Shown one piece after another: positions 52,055 through 60,875 of a stretch of DNA of 64,000 bases. Every line of letters begins with the position of its first letter. Positions within the stretch are counted from its first letter, which is position 1. The notes under the pieces were generated by a model. That model worked only from the letters and a program-made list of their open reading frames with translations, had not been told where the DNA came from and ran no database searches. The translations under genes and the position numbers were made by a program. The stretch is from assembly GCF_023822005.2 (NCBI RefSeq), contig NZ_CP098806.1:310001-374000 (forward strand), written 5' to 3'. This DNA comes from Dyadobacter fanqingshengii. Its GTDB lineage: Bacteria > Bacteroidota > Bacteroidia > Cytophagales > Spirosomataceae.

Positions 52055-54654
52055 ACCAGCCCCAATTCGGATTCCGCTTTTAATAAGACCAGTTTTTGGG
52101 ACAGGTCACTGCTCCATTGTCCCTGTTTGAGAATGGCTTCCAGATCTTTGTACTGGTTGGCCGTTGAAAGCATTCCCACGGAAAAAAGGGAAGATCGGAA
52201 TTTGTGAATGGACTGCCGAAGTCTGTCGAGATCTCCCGATGCGGAGGACTCTGCAATGGCATTCAACTGTGTCTTGCTGTCGTTCTCAAACATCTGGATC
52301 AGCTCGCCACGGAGTTCATTATCGCCGCCGGTAATTTCCGCCAGGTATTCAAGGTTAAGTATGCTGTCTGTCATGGTGCCCTGTTGTTGAGGATTTACTT
52401 CTATGATTGGTGATGCAGGAGGGGGCGTTTCCAAGTTGCCTTTATTCCCCAGATATGCAATTGTATATAATAACTCACTTTCCTTAAACGGCTTCGAAAT
52501 GTAGCTGTTAGCACCAATGCTGAGGCATTCCTCCTTTTCGCCGACCATCGCGTGTGCCGTCATTGTAATGATCGGGATTGTTTTTGAGATGGACTTGCGA
52601 ATCTCTTTAATTGCAGTGTAACCGTCCATGACGGGCATCTGGATATCCATTAAAACAATGTCAAATTCTTCCTCTCGCAGCTTATCCAACGCTTCCTGAC
52701 CATTGTTAACGATCCTCAGTGGAATTTTTAATCTTTCAAATATAGCATGTAGTAACTTCTGATTTAATGTATTGTCCTCAGCAGCCAACACTTTCAGCAT
52801 TGAAATAGATTCCCTTGGGTCAATAACCATTTCAATAGCCGCCGTTTCCACGGGAGCCTCCATCACCAGGAAAGGAAAATCTATAAAAAAAGTTGTTCCC
52901 CTGCCGAGCTCACTTTCCAGTTTTAATGTTCCTTCGAAAAGCCCCACGAGGGACTTCACGATGCTGAGGCCAAGCCCGGTTCCGCCAAAAACACGCGTAG
53001 TGCTCTCCGTGGCCTGTACGAAACGGTTGAAGACATCATTCAGCTTGTCTTTGGCAATTCCAACGCCCGTATCGGTGACGGTGATCCGGATGGTTTGCAC
53101 CCCATTAATGGCCTCCCTGACGGGCGCGACATGCAATGCAACACCTCCTTTTTCAGTGAATTTGACGGCATTACCGCACACATTAAGCAAAATCTGGGTT
53201 AGCCTGAGCTTATCCGCTTCCACAAATGCCGGCAAGTCATTCGCCAGACTATACTGATAGGAAATTCCTTTTTCAACGGCCTTTTGTTTGGCAATAACAG
53301 AAACGGCTTCCACCACTTCCTGCAACGAAATGGTGGTCTTTTCCAGATGCACCTGGCCAGCTTCGATTTTGGAAAAATCGAGAATGTCATTGATCAGTTC
53401 CAGCAAGTTTCGCCCTGCATACTGGATGTACTCCACGTATTCAATGCTTTTGGGTTCCTTCACTTCGCCAACCAGCAAGTTGGTAAAGCCGATGATCGCA
53501 TTGAGCGGCGTGCGGATTTCGTGGCTTACATTGGATAGGAAAATGTCCTTAACCCGCACCGATTTTTCGGCCAGCGCCCTCGCTTTTTCAAGTGTGGCTT
53601 CGTAATTGGCCCGTTCGGTGATGTCCCGGAAAACGGTGATTGCGCTCGTAACTTCGCCTTCAATGCCGATCACAGGTTGCACATTGGTTTCCAGGTGATA
53701 TATCTTTTCGTTTTTGATGAGGTCGATTTTGTTGCCGGCCAGTTTTTCTCCGTTTAAACCCCTTGCTACGGGCAGGGTTTCGGGTGTAAATCGCTCGTGA
53801 AAGCGTGTAGGATCGAGTAATGTGATCTGGCTCAGCTCATCTTCCAGCGTGACCAGCTTTCCAGGTTTAAATCCTAATATTTCCCGTCCCGACTGGTTCA
53901 GAAAAACAATTTCACTTTGCTTGTTGATCACCATCACACCATCGGGGATCGCTTCCAGATACTGACTTACAAGGCGCTCTTTTTCATTTATTTCATTCTG
54001 TAAAAGGATCTGTTTTCGCTTGTCGAGATTCAGAAACACGATCGAAAGGACGGTGAGAAATAAACCTACAATGCCTGTGACAATGATAAACAGCACCGAA
54101 TTTTCCTGTGTACGCGCCACGAGCATGCGGCGCAGGTTCAGGTTATGGTTTTCGTGGTATTCGATCTCGTTAATCTTGTTGGTCAGCGCCTTGTTGAGCC
54201 TGATGCCTTCTCCCAACCTGATTTTGGTAAAAGCACTGTCACGGCTAACGGTCCTGTAAATGGAGACAATCCCCTGAGAATAAGCAACAATGTTACTGGA
54301 AATCGACAGCAGTTGCCGAACCCGCACAGTCTGCGCCGCATCGTATTTAACCAGATTAAACAGCGTGTCCGTGATGCCGATCAGCTCAATCTTTTTGTTG
54401 TAATTGTCCGCCAGCAAATTGTTATCCTGCGTGATCAGATAACCGCGCATATTGGACTGGAAATCCTTGGTAACATGCCCGAAATTGGCAGTTTGATTCA
54501 AGACGCCGATCGTTCTGTTGAGGCGTTCATTATTGAGAGAAAGGTCCCGGACATTTTTGTACGTGAAATACTGGGAGCCAAAAATCAATGCGAGGCCAAG
54601 GTATATGCAAGCATAGTACCATCTAAAAGTAGCTTTTGTAAAATTGGCTGGCAT
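52036..54654 (-). CDS. Hybrid sensor histidine kinase (CHASE3-PAS-HisKA-HATPase-REC-HPt)
   Basis: An 872-residue membrane sensor starting at the ATG at 54654, just before TM1 (WYYACIYLGLALIFGSQYFT). A CHASE3 periplasmic domain (RGYLITQDNNLLADNYNKKI) lies before TM2, then comes a PAS domain (EAIPDGVMVINKQSEIVFLN). HisKA has the phospho-His near 377 in VSHEIRTPLNAIIGF. HATPase carries NAVKFTEKGG and GTGLGLSIVKSL. A receiver follows with Asp near 668 (VLMDIQMPVMDGY) and a C-terminal HPt with His near 816 (SIHKFRSSL). It can run a full phosphorelay internally and pass phosphate to a separate regulator such as the receiver at the head of the locus. Confidence 0.9.
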   Translation of the reverse strand: MPANFTKATFRWYYACIYLGLALIFGSQYFTYKNVRDLSLNNERLNRTIGVLNQTANFGHVTKDFQSNMRGYLITQDNNLLADNYNKKIELIGITDTLFNLVKYDAAQTVRVRQLLSISSNIVAYSQGIVSIYRTVSRDSAFTKIRLGEGIRLNKALTNKINEIEYHENHNLNLRRMLVARTQENSVLFIIVTGIVGLFLTVLSIVFLNLDKRKQILLQNEINEKERLVSQYLEAIPDGVMVINKQSEIVFLNQSGREILGFKPGKLVTLEDELSQITLLDPTRFHERFTPETLPVARGLNGEKLAGNKIDLIKNEKIYHLETNVQPVIGIEGEVTSAITVFRDITERANYEATLEKARALAEKSVRVKDIFLSNVSHEIRTPLNAIIGFTNLLVGEVKEPKSIEYVEYIQYAGRNLLELINDILDFSKIEAGQVHLEKTTISLQEVVEAVSVIAKQKAVEKGISYQYSLANDLPAFVEADKLRLTQILLNVCGNAVKFTEKGGVALHVAPVREAINGVQTIRITVTDTGVGIAKDKLNDVFNRFVQATESTTRVFGGTGLGLSIVKSLVGLFEGTLKLESELGRGTTFFIDFPFLVMEAPVETAAIEMVIDPRESISMLKVLAAEDNTLNQKLLHAIFERLKIPLRIVNNGQEALDKLREEEFDIVLMDIQMPVMDGYTAIKEIRKSISKTIPIITMTAHAMVGEKEECLSIGANSYISKPFKESELLYTIAYLGNKGNLETPPPASPIIEVNPQQQGTMTDSILNLEYLAEITGGDNELRGELIQMFENDSKTQLNAIAESSASGDLDRLRQSIHKFRSSLFSVGMLSTANQYKDLEAILKQGQWSSDLSQKLVLLKAESELGLVQLKLL

Positions 54655-54715
54655 ACACTTAAATGAATTGGCGCACTGTAAATGATCGTTGGGAATGCTT
54701 GGGACACTAAGCGGG

Positions 54716-55483
54716 TCAGGATAGGTAATCAAAATTAAATTTCAAATGCCTGTAAAGGTGCCTGATGTTGGTTAGGAAAAAGTTCTCGCTCAGTCGCCAG
54801 TTTTCACGCTTCATAGTGCTTGGCTCGACTTCGGAATTTCTCTGTGTGAACAAGCCCGTGAAATCTTTATAAAAAACAGCCTTTCCCTTTTTTTTCAGGA
54901 AGGACATCATCATTGTATACTCCGTAAAATCACCTTTTTGTCCTTCAATGTATCTGCCAAATTTTTGGAAAAAGCTAGTGCGCCGCAAATGCGGATGATC
55001 GCTGTACATGTAAAACTTTCTGTAACCCGGTTTCCAAACATTGAAAGCCATGTCGTAAAAACCGTTATCCTCATTGGTTAGATAGGGATATTCGAAATAG
55101 GCATAAAACCGGACCATATCAATTTCCTGTCTAGTCTTCATGATCCGCAGTGCGTGCTGAAACTTTTCCGGGAAAATGGGGGCGGGGGTGAAATCCTCCT
55201 GCACATATAAAGTCAAAGGCGTCTGAACCGCGTCCTGGCCTTTATTAATGTTATTACCGAGTCCTTTGTTATGGGGCGTCGTGATCAGTCTGAAATTAAA
55301 TTGGTTTTGCAGCGAATGCAGATAGTCAATGTGCTCGGACTTGCTGCCGTCATCGGAAACCACAATGTCCTCAAATTTGCAATGCAGCCCGGCAAATGAT
55401 CTCAGCAGCTGTTCCAGCGATTGGCTCCTGTTATAATGTGTAATGAGCAGGGTCACACCATTAAAAATATACTCTTTTTCCAT
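54716..55483 (-). CDS. GT2 glycosyltransferase, tandem copy A
   Basis: A 255-residue GT-A enzyme from the ATG at 55483; the frame extends upstream with no family sequence. Nucleotide-sugar binding is seen in VTLLITHYNRSQSLEQLLRS, DIVVSDDGSKSEHIDYLHSL and TLYVQEDFTPA (in place of the DxD). It shares many blocks with the next gene (RFYAYFEYPYL, YSDHPHLRRTSFFQKFGRYI), so the pair arose by duplication. It starts 23 bases after its paralogue and precedes the histidine kinase gene by 61. The sugar is unknown. Confidence 0.82.
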   Translation of the reverse strand: MEKEYIFNGVTLLITHYNRSQSLEQLLRSFAGLHCKFEDIVVSDDGSKSEHIDYLHSLQNQFNFRLITTPHNKGLGNNINKGQDAVQTPLTLYVQEDFTPAPIFPEKFQHALRIMKTRQEIDMVRFYAYFEYPYLTNEDNGFYDMAFNVWKPGYRKFYMYSDHPHLRRTSFFQKFGRYIEGQKGDFTEYTMMMSFLKKKGKAVFYKDFTGLFTQRNSEVEPSTMKRENWRLSENFFLTNIRHLYRHLKFNFDYLS

Positions 55484-55506
55484 AACGTTAGGCAGTTCCA
55501 GCAGGG

Positions 55507-56280
55507 TTACTTCATGAACACAAGGTCGAGTGTATTCTTCAACCACCGGTAACGCAGATAGCCGAGACGCGCCAGCTTAACCAGTGGGTTTTCGCTTAGT
55601 TTCCAGTCGGCCCGGACCATTGTGCTGGGTTCGTCAGATGAATTTTTTTGGTAAAACAATTTTGTGAATTCATTGAAAAACAATCCCTTACCATTTTTTT
55701 GCAAAAAGCTGACAGCCATTTTGTACTCTGTCAGATCGCCCTTGATGCCTTCGGGATATCTGCCGAATTTTTCCAGGAAATTGCTGCGCCTCAAATGCGG
55801 GTGGTCGCTGTAATAATAAAATTTGAGGTGGTTCATATCCCAGAATTTGTAAACCATTTCTGAAAATCCTTTTTGAAACGGCCTCAGGGTAGGGTAGGCA
55901 AAATAGGCGTAAAACCGGACCATGTCCCATTTGGAATCGTTTCGCATGAATGTGATCGCGTCCTCAAAATGGGTCGGGAAAATTTCAGAAGGCTGAAAAT
56001 CTTCCTGGACATACAAAGTATATGCCGTTTTTACCGCGTCCTGGCCCTTGTTAATGTTGTTGCCCAATCCCTTGTTTTTGGGTGTGGTAACGAGGTTGAA
56101 ATTGAAGCGGTGTTTTAAACCGGCGATCTTTTCCAGATGTTCGGGTTTGCTGCCGTCATCCGACACAACGATATCGCCGAAGCGGCAGTTGAGATCTTCA
56201 AAACTGGTCAGAAGCCGTTCCAGCGACTCGCTTCTGTTGTAATGCGTTATTAATAAAGTGGTATCCGGAAAAATATGCAT
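55507..56280 (-). CDS. GT2 glycosyltransferase, tandem copy B
   Basis: A 257-residue GT-A enzyme: TTLLITHYNRSESLERLLTS, DIVVSDDGSKPEHLEKIAGL, TLYVQEDFQPS and YSDHPHLRRSNFLEKFGRYP. The C-terminal half ends in a basic segment (RLGYLRYRWLKNTLDLVFMK). High similarity to the adjacent copy A across the full length shows tandem duplication with divergence, probably for different acceptors. It starts five bases after the stop of the upstream GT2 gene, so three GT2 genes form one unit. Confidence 0.82.
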   Translation of the reverse strand: MHIFPDTTLLITHYNRSESLERLLTSFEDLNCRFGDIVVSDDGSKPEHLEKIAGLKHRFNFNLVTTPKNKGLGNNINKGQDAVKTAYTLYVQEDFQPSEIFPTHFEDAITFMRNDSKWDMVRFYAYFAYPTLRPFQKGFSEMVYKFWDMNHLKFYYYSDHPHLRRSNFLEKFGRYPEGIKGDLTEYKMAVSFLQKNGKGLFFNEFTKLFYQKNSSDEPSTMVRADWKLSENPLVKLARLGYLRYRWLKNTLDLVFMK

Positions 56281-56285
56281 AAGTT

Positions 56286-57158
56286 CTAAAACATCGAGAG
56301 ATAGTCACGCATTCCTTTCAACTGTCTTTTGGCGCGGTTAAAGAAGGCATTTGTAATGCTGCCATCGTCCAGTAACCGGCGTGGGGATGTGAAAACCTTT
56401 GCGCGGGAATCGGTCACCATTTTCAAATTTCCGGCTTTTTTCAGATTCAATGCCATGCGGCCGTCCTCCGCCTCGTTTTGGAAATCGCTTCCCACAATGT
56501 TGGCATACACGCGTGAGCCGCTTACTTTAAAGCCTCCCGTGGAGCGGCCGATCTCCGTAACAAAGCCCATATTGAAGCCGTAGACATTCAGATACTCGCG
56601 ATTCTTCTTCCGTATTCTGATCATAATCCCGGCAAATTTTTCATAGATCCAAAGTCCTAAGCGGCCCTGATTTTCAGGCGGAATGAAAGCATAGTTGCCA
56701 TAAACGCCCGTAATTCCCGAATCTTTAACCATGGGAGCAACCATCAGATCAATCCAGTCGGGCGGGTAAAATGTATCGGAATCGGCGCAGAGATGATATT
56801 TACCGCGTGCCAGTTCCAAACCCATTTGTCTCGCGAATGGCGTTCCCTGGACCGTTTGAAGATAGGTTCGAACGCCCAGCGTTTCCAGAACATGCTGCGT
56901 GCCATCGGTTGAATTATTATTGATGACAATAATTTCAACCTTGTATTTACTCTTGCTGGCTGACAATGATGAGAGCGTGCGGTAGATGTTGTTTTCTTCG
57001 TTCCAGGCGGGAATTACTACGGATACATCTGGGCTTTCTTCTTTGAAACGGCTGATGTTCGTTTTCAGGCGCTCAATTTCTTCGCCTGTGAGATCCTGGA
57101 ACCGCTTATTCGTAAAAAGATGCGGGGAAATCCATTGCGGCAAGCCAAATAAACTCAT
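56286..57158 (-). CDS. GT2 glycosyltransferase
   Basis: A 290-residue GT-A enzyme. The classical start is SVVIPAWNEENNIYRTLSSL, then VEIIVINNNSTDGTQHVLET and a DxD-type motif in HLCADSDTFYPPDW. FNMGFVTEIGRSTGGFKVSG and FQNEAEDGRMALNLKKAG (the ED region before the catalytic base) follow. I use the ATG at 57158; an upstream GTG would add 18 residues. It begins the run of three GT2 genes on this strand, with an upstream gap of 154 bases to the divergent unknown gene that should hold its promoter. Confidence 0.84.
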   Translation of the reverse strand: MSLFGLPQWISPHLFTNKRFQDLTGEEIERLKTNISRFKEESPDVSVVIPAWNEENNIYRTLSSLSASKSKYKVEIIVINNNSTDGTQHVLETLGVRTYLQTVQGTPFARQMGLELARGKYHLCADSDTFYPPDWIDLMVAPMVKDSGITGVYGNYAFIPPENQGRLGLWIYEKFAGIMIRIRKKNREYLNVYGFNMGFVTEIGRSTGGFKVSGSRVYANIVGSDFQNEAEDGRMALNLKKAGNLKMVTDSRAKVFTSPRRLLDDGSITNAFFNRAKRQLKGMRDYLSMF

Positions 57159-57312
57159 GTCCGGATAGTAAAATGGAGTCGATATGCTATTAATAAATGC
57201 TTTTGCTGGCACTGTGCGTGCACTTTCGGATGAAAGTTAAAACTTTAATCCCGGTTTGCGTAAAAAATGAGTAAAATTAGTTCTATTATCGCAGTCTGAT
57301 TAAGTATACAGC

Positions 57313-58257
57313 ATGTTGAATAAATTGTTAAGTCTGATTGTGCTGATCCGCTACGGAAAACTACCCTGGGAAGTAAGATATTTTTATCGTGACACGCTTT
57401 ATTGCCAGGTAATGCAATGGAAATATTGGTTTAAGGATTATTTGCTCAAACCGCATTACAAGCAGCTCGAATTTAGCGGCGAGTTTGCGCCTGAGCTGCA
57501 ATTTGCACTTCCCTTTGCTTATTGGCATTACAAAAACGGCACATTGAAGAGCACCGTCTCTTCGAAGTTTACCAAAGAGCTGTATTTTTTCTCTCCTGAC
57601 CACCGCGAAGCGTTTCAAACCCGCTCCAATGAGGGAAATTACAATTTTGAAATGCCGCGCATCCTGTACAGCCAGGATTATGATATGTCCAAATGGATCC
57701 CGGTGCCGTTGAAAGAGACGTATAGGAATGATGTGTATGTCTACGACAAGCCGATCCTGATCATCGCCAACCGTTATAATATGGAGTGGGATGGGCCGCC
57801 CGTAAGTTTTTACAGCATGGAAATGCTGGCGTTCATCCTGGAAAAATTGCAGGACAAATACACCGTCATTTACAACCGCCCGAAGCCGCAGAATATCACC
57901 ATGGACAACAGTGATATTTACGATATGGACGAGTATTCGTGGTTGGAAAAGGAATATCCGGACGTGATTCTGATGGAGAATTTATATAAAGAAAATAAGG
58001 CGGGTGCAAATAATTTCAATCACCTGCAACTGATGGTTTATGCCAATGCAAGCCATTTTATTTCCATTCACGGCGGCACGGCAACATTGGCCAGCTATTT
58101 CGGCGGAACCAATTTAATCCTTTCAAAAAAAGGTCCTGAACATTATTTTAAATGTTTCCATAAGCTGTATCCCCAGTTTTCGGGGGCAAAAATATTACAT
58201 GCCAAAACCGATGACGACGTGAAGAAATATGTTGAAGAACATTTTATAAGACCATAA
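57313..58257 (+). CDS. Unknown protein of the exopolysaccharide locus, possible GT-B-type glycosyltransferase
   Basis: A 314-residue protein with no signal peptide. The N-terminal 60 residues are aromatic and basic (WEVRYFYRDTLYCQVMQWKY). The C-terminal half has an alpha/beta pattern with KPILIIANRYNMEWDGPPVS, KLQDKYTVIYNRPK and ASHFISIHGGTATLASYFGG, then TNLILSKKGPEHYF. The HGGTATLASYFGG block recalls the phosphate-binding loop of GT-B enzymes such as fucosyl- or heptosyltransferases, so a glycosyltransferase is plausible. I do not recognise a family. The stop shares a base with the flippase start (TAATG), so it belongs to that operon. Confidence 0.7.
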   Translation: MLNKLLSLIVLIRYGKLPWEVRYFYRDTLYCQVMQWKYWFKDYLLKPHYKQLEFSGEFAPELQFALPFAYWHYKNGTLKSTVSSKFTKELYFFSPDHREAFQTRSNEGNYNFEMPRILYSQDYDMSKWIPVPLKETYRNDVYVYDKPILIIANRYNMEWDGPPVSFYSMEMLAFILEKLQDKYTVIYNRPKPQNITMDNSDIYDMDEYSWLEKEYPDVILMENLYKENKAGANNFNHLQLMVYANASHFISIHGGTATLASYFGGTNLILSKKGPEHYFKCFHKLYPQFSGAKILHAKTDDDVKKYVEEHFIRP

Positions 58258-59600
58258 TGGAGAATAAGCCCAAAGATCAGTATTGGATTAAGTCGGGGTT
58301 TATCAACATACTCCAGAATTTCTCGGGTGTCTTTTTTGGTTTTGCGGGATTTTACGTTCTGGTAAGGTTGCTGTCGAAGCACGATTTCGGCGTGTGGACA
58401 CTATTTATCAGTACAACTACCATTCTGGAGGCCATTAGGAGCGGCCTTTTGCAAAATGCGCTGGTCAAATATATTTCTTCATCGGACAAGAAAGAACATC
58501 CCGAAATAATCACGGCATCATTCGCGATCAGCGGCATTGTTTCTGTTTTTTGCATCACCACCATTCTGTTGATCGCGCCGTTTCTGAGCCGGATCTGGGA
58601 CTCGCCGCAGCTGGTTTCGCTGCTGTATTTTTACATTGCAATCTATCTTTTTTCGGGAATGCAGGCCCAGTTCAATGGTGTAGAGCAGGCGAATCTTCGC
58701 TTCAACGGGATTTTTATTACTACCATTATCCGGCAGGGCACTTTTTTTGCTTATGTGCTTGCGTGTTTTGTGTTTTCCATTCACGTCGAGCTGATCTATT
58801 TGGTTTGGGTGCAGATTTTGAGCGCTTTGCTGGGCATGCTGATCGCTTATAATTTCGCAAAAGACAACCTGGTGTTATCGCGCAATGTGAGCAAAATGTG
58901 GGTGAACAAGCTCTTTGGTTATGGCAAATATGCATTCGGAACATTGATCAGCTCGTTGCTTTCTGGCACCATTGACCAGATGATGTTGGGCGCATTGCTT
59001 TCTCCTGCCGCTTCCGGGGCGTTCAACATTGCCGTAAGGGTTACGAACCTGATCGACATTCCGGGCAATGCGGTAGCCACCATTGTGTTTCCGCAAAGTG
59101 CCAAGCGCATGGAGTCCGAAGGAACCGGTGCGATCAAATATTTATATGAGAAATCCGTCGGGACCACACTGGCGCTAGTAGTTCCGGTGGTACTTTTTCT
59201 TTATCTTTTCTCAGGAACTGTTATTCACTTAATTGCGGGGGAAAAGTACAACGATTCCATTCCGTTGTTGCAGATAACCCTGCTATATTGCCTGCTGGGC
59301 CCATTCGGAAGACTTTTTGGTAATATTCTCGATTCCATAGGAAAAACAAGAGTGACTTTTCTTGTGGTTATTGGCTCGGCAACATTGAATCTTATTCTCA
59401 ACTATTTTCTGATCAGGTCCATTGGAGTGATGGGCGCTGCTTATGCCACATTGATTTCAAGCATAGCAGGCTTTATCGTGGCGCAAGTCATTCTCAGGAA
59501 AACAATAGGTGTAAACGTTCTGAATACTTTTGTTTACATGTTCCAGTTTTACCCCGAGTTTTTGAATAAGCACCTCAAACCAATGCTCAAAATGAAATGA
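58257..59600 (+). CDS. Oligosaccharide flippase (Wzx/MVF-like polysaccharide exporter)
   Basis: A 447-residue membrane protein with about twelve to fourteen hydrophobic helices of the polysaccharide-synthesis exporter family. It begins SGFINILQNFSGVFFGFAGF and includes LLSKHDFGVWTLFISTTTIL, GYGKYAFGTLISSLLSGTID and FNIAVRVTNLIDIPGNAVAT, all typical. It should flip lipid-linked repeat units across the inner membrane for the polymerase. The start overlaps the upstream stop by one base. The GT4 gene follows 51 bases later. Confidence 0.88.
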   Translation: MENKPKDQYWIKSGFINILQNFSGVFFGFAGFYVLVRLLSKHDFGVWTLFISTTTILEAIRSGLLQNALVKYISSSDKKEHPEIITASFAISGIVSVFCITTILLIAPFLSRIWDSPQLVSLLYFYIAIYLFSGMQAQFNGVEQANLRFNGIFITTIIRQGTFFAYVLACFVFSIHVELIYLVWVQILSALLGMLIAYNFAKDNLVLSRNVSKMWVNKLFGYGKYAFGTLISSLLSGTIDQMMLGALLSPAASGAFNIAVRVTNLIDIPGNAVATIVFPQSAKRMESEGTGAIKYLYEKSVGTTLALVVPVVLFLYLFSGTVIHLIAGEKYNDSIPLLQITLLYCLLGPFGRLFGNILDSIGKTRVTFLVVIGSATLNLILNYFLIRSIGVMGAAYATLISSIAGFIVAQVILRKTIGVNVLNTFVYMFQFYPEFLNKHLKPMLKMK

Positions 59601-59651
59601 CAGGCAGTATTGATCCTGCATGCAAATACACCTATTGAATATGCTTGATAA

Positions 59652-60866
59652 ATGAAACTGAAAGGACATCAGATCATAATTTTTGGCTTACCCCGATTTG
59701 ACGCATCCATTGAATCAACCAATTACACAACTGCCAAGTTACTTGCCAGGCATAATCAGGTGTATTATGTCGAAAATCCGTTTACGGTGAGGGATTATTT
59801 CAAAATGCGGAAATGGCCGGAATTTGCGGTCCGTAAAAGGCATTTTCAGCTTTCTGACAGCAGCCTCCTCGATACGGATATTCCCAATTTGAAAATTGTC
59901 ATTCCGCCGATCCTGCTTTCGGTAAATTTCTTACCGGAAAACAAATTTTTTCGTAATTTATTAAAAATCAATGAGTTATTGATTCGGAGCAAATTAAAGA
60001 CCGTCATCAAGGCGCACGGGATTGCCGACTTTATTTTCATTAATTCCTTTAATTTTCATTACCCCTCGGTAATTTCCGGGCTGTCACCGGTATTAACGGT
60101 TTACCATTGCCTCGATCCCATGGTGTTGCCATTTAACAGGCGGCACGGCGTGGTTTCGGAGGAAATACTGGTGAAAGAAAGTGACGTAGTGATTTGCAGC
60201 AGCAATCAGCTTTACAACGAAAAGAAAGCGCAGAACCCAAACACCTATTTTGTCGCCAACGCCGCCGACATTGCGCATAGCAGCAAGGCCCTGGATCCAG
60301 CATTACGGGTGCATCCGGTGATTGCCAGCATTAAAAGGCCGGTAATCGGTTACCTGGGAGCCATTGAGCGAAGGCTTGATTACGGCCTTTTGAGGCAGGT
60401 TATTTCTAAAAATCCGGATAAAAGTTTTGTTTTCGTAGGCCCGGTTTCACCTGAATTCGTTCCGGAATGGTTCAATATGGCGGCTAATGTGCACTTCACC
60501 GGCACCATAAATTATGAGGATATGCCGGCGGTGATCAAGGGTTTCGACGTGGCGCTTATTCCATTTAAAAAGGACGATTTCAGCAGCAGCATTTTTCCTT
60601 TAAAATTATTCGAATATCTGGGCGCTGGAAAACCAGTTGTATCCATTGATTTTAATCCCGATCTCAAAGAATTCACCAAAGGTGGTGTTGTATTTTGTGA
60701 CACACCTGAACATTTTTCAGCGGCTATCAACGAAGCCTTGCTGAATGATCATGATACATTGCGCCGGGAGCGCGTTGCAATCGCTGCCGAAAACACCTGG
60801 GAAAAACGGGTGGAAGCCATCGGCGAGATCATTTATAACCACCTGAAAATAAAGGGTAAAGCCTGA
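59652..60866 (+). CDS. GT4-type glycosyltransferase
   Basis: A 404-residue GT-B enzyme, same length and layout as the GT4 protein at 50840-52054. The N-terminal half contains HQIIIFGLPRFDASIESTNY and TVYHCLDPMVLPFNRRHGVV. The donor half has PVIGYLGAIERRLDYGLLRQ, VHFTGTINYEDMPAVIKGFD and PLKLFEYLGAGKPVVSIDFN, with the conserved Glu. The sugar is unknown. It follows the flippase gene, and its 3' end faces the convergent acyltransferase gene with a nine-base gap. Confidence 0.84.
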   Translation: MKLKGHQIIIFGLPRFDASIESTNYTTAKLLARHNQVYYVENPFTVRDYFKMRKWPEFAVRKRHFQLSDSSLLDTDIPNLKIVIPPILLSVNFLPENKFFRNLLKINELLIRSKLKTVIKAHGIADFIFINSFNFHYPSVISGLSPVLTVYHCLDPMVLPFNRRHGVVSEEILVKESDVVICSSNQLYNEKKAQNPNTYFVANAADIAHSSKALDPALRVHPVIASIKRPVIGYLGAIERRLDYGLLRQVISKNPDKSFVFVGPVSPEFVPEWFNMAANVHFTGTINYEDMPAVIKGFDVALIPFKKDDFSSSIFPLKLFEYLGAGKPVVSIDFNPDLKEFTKGGVVFCDTPEHFSAAINEALLNDHDTLRRERVAIAAENTWEKRVEAIGEIIYNHLKIKGKA

Positions 60867-60875
60867 CCCTTCCCG

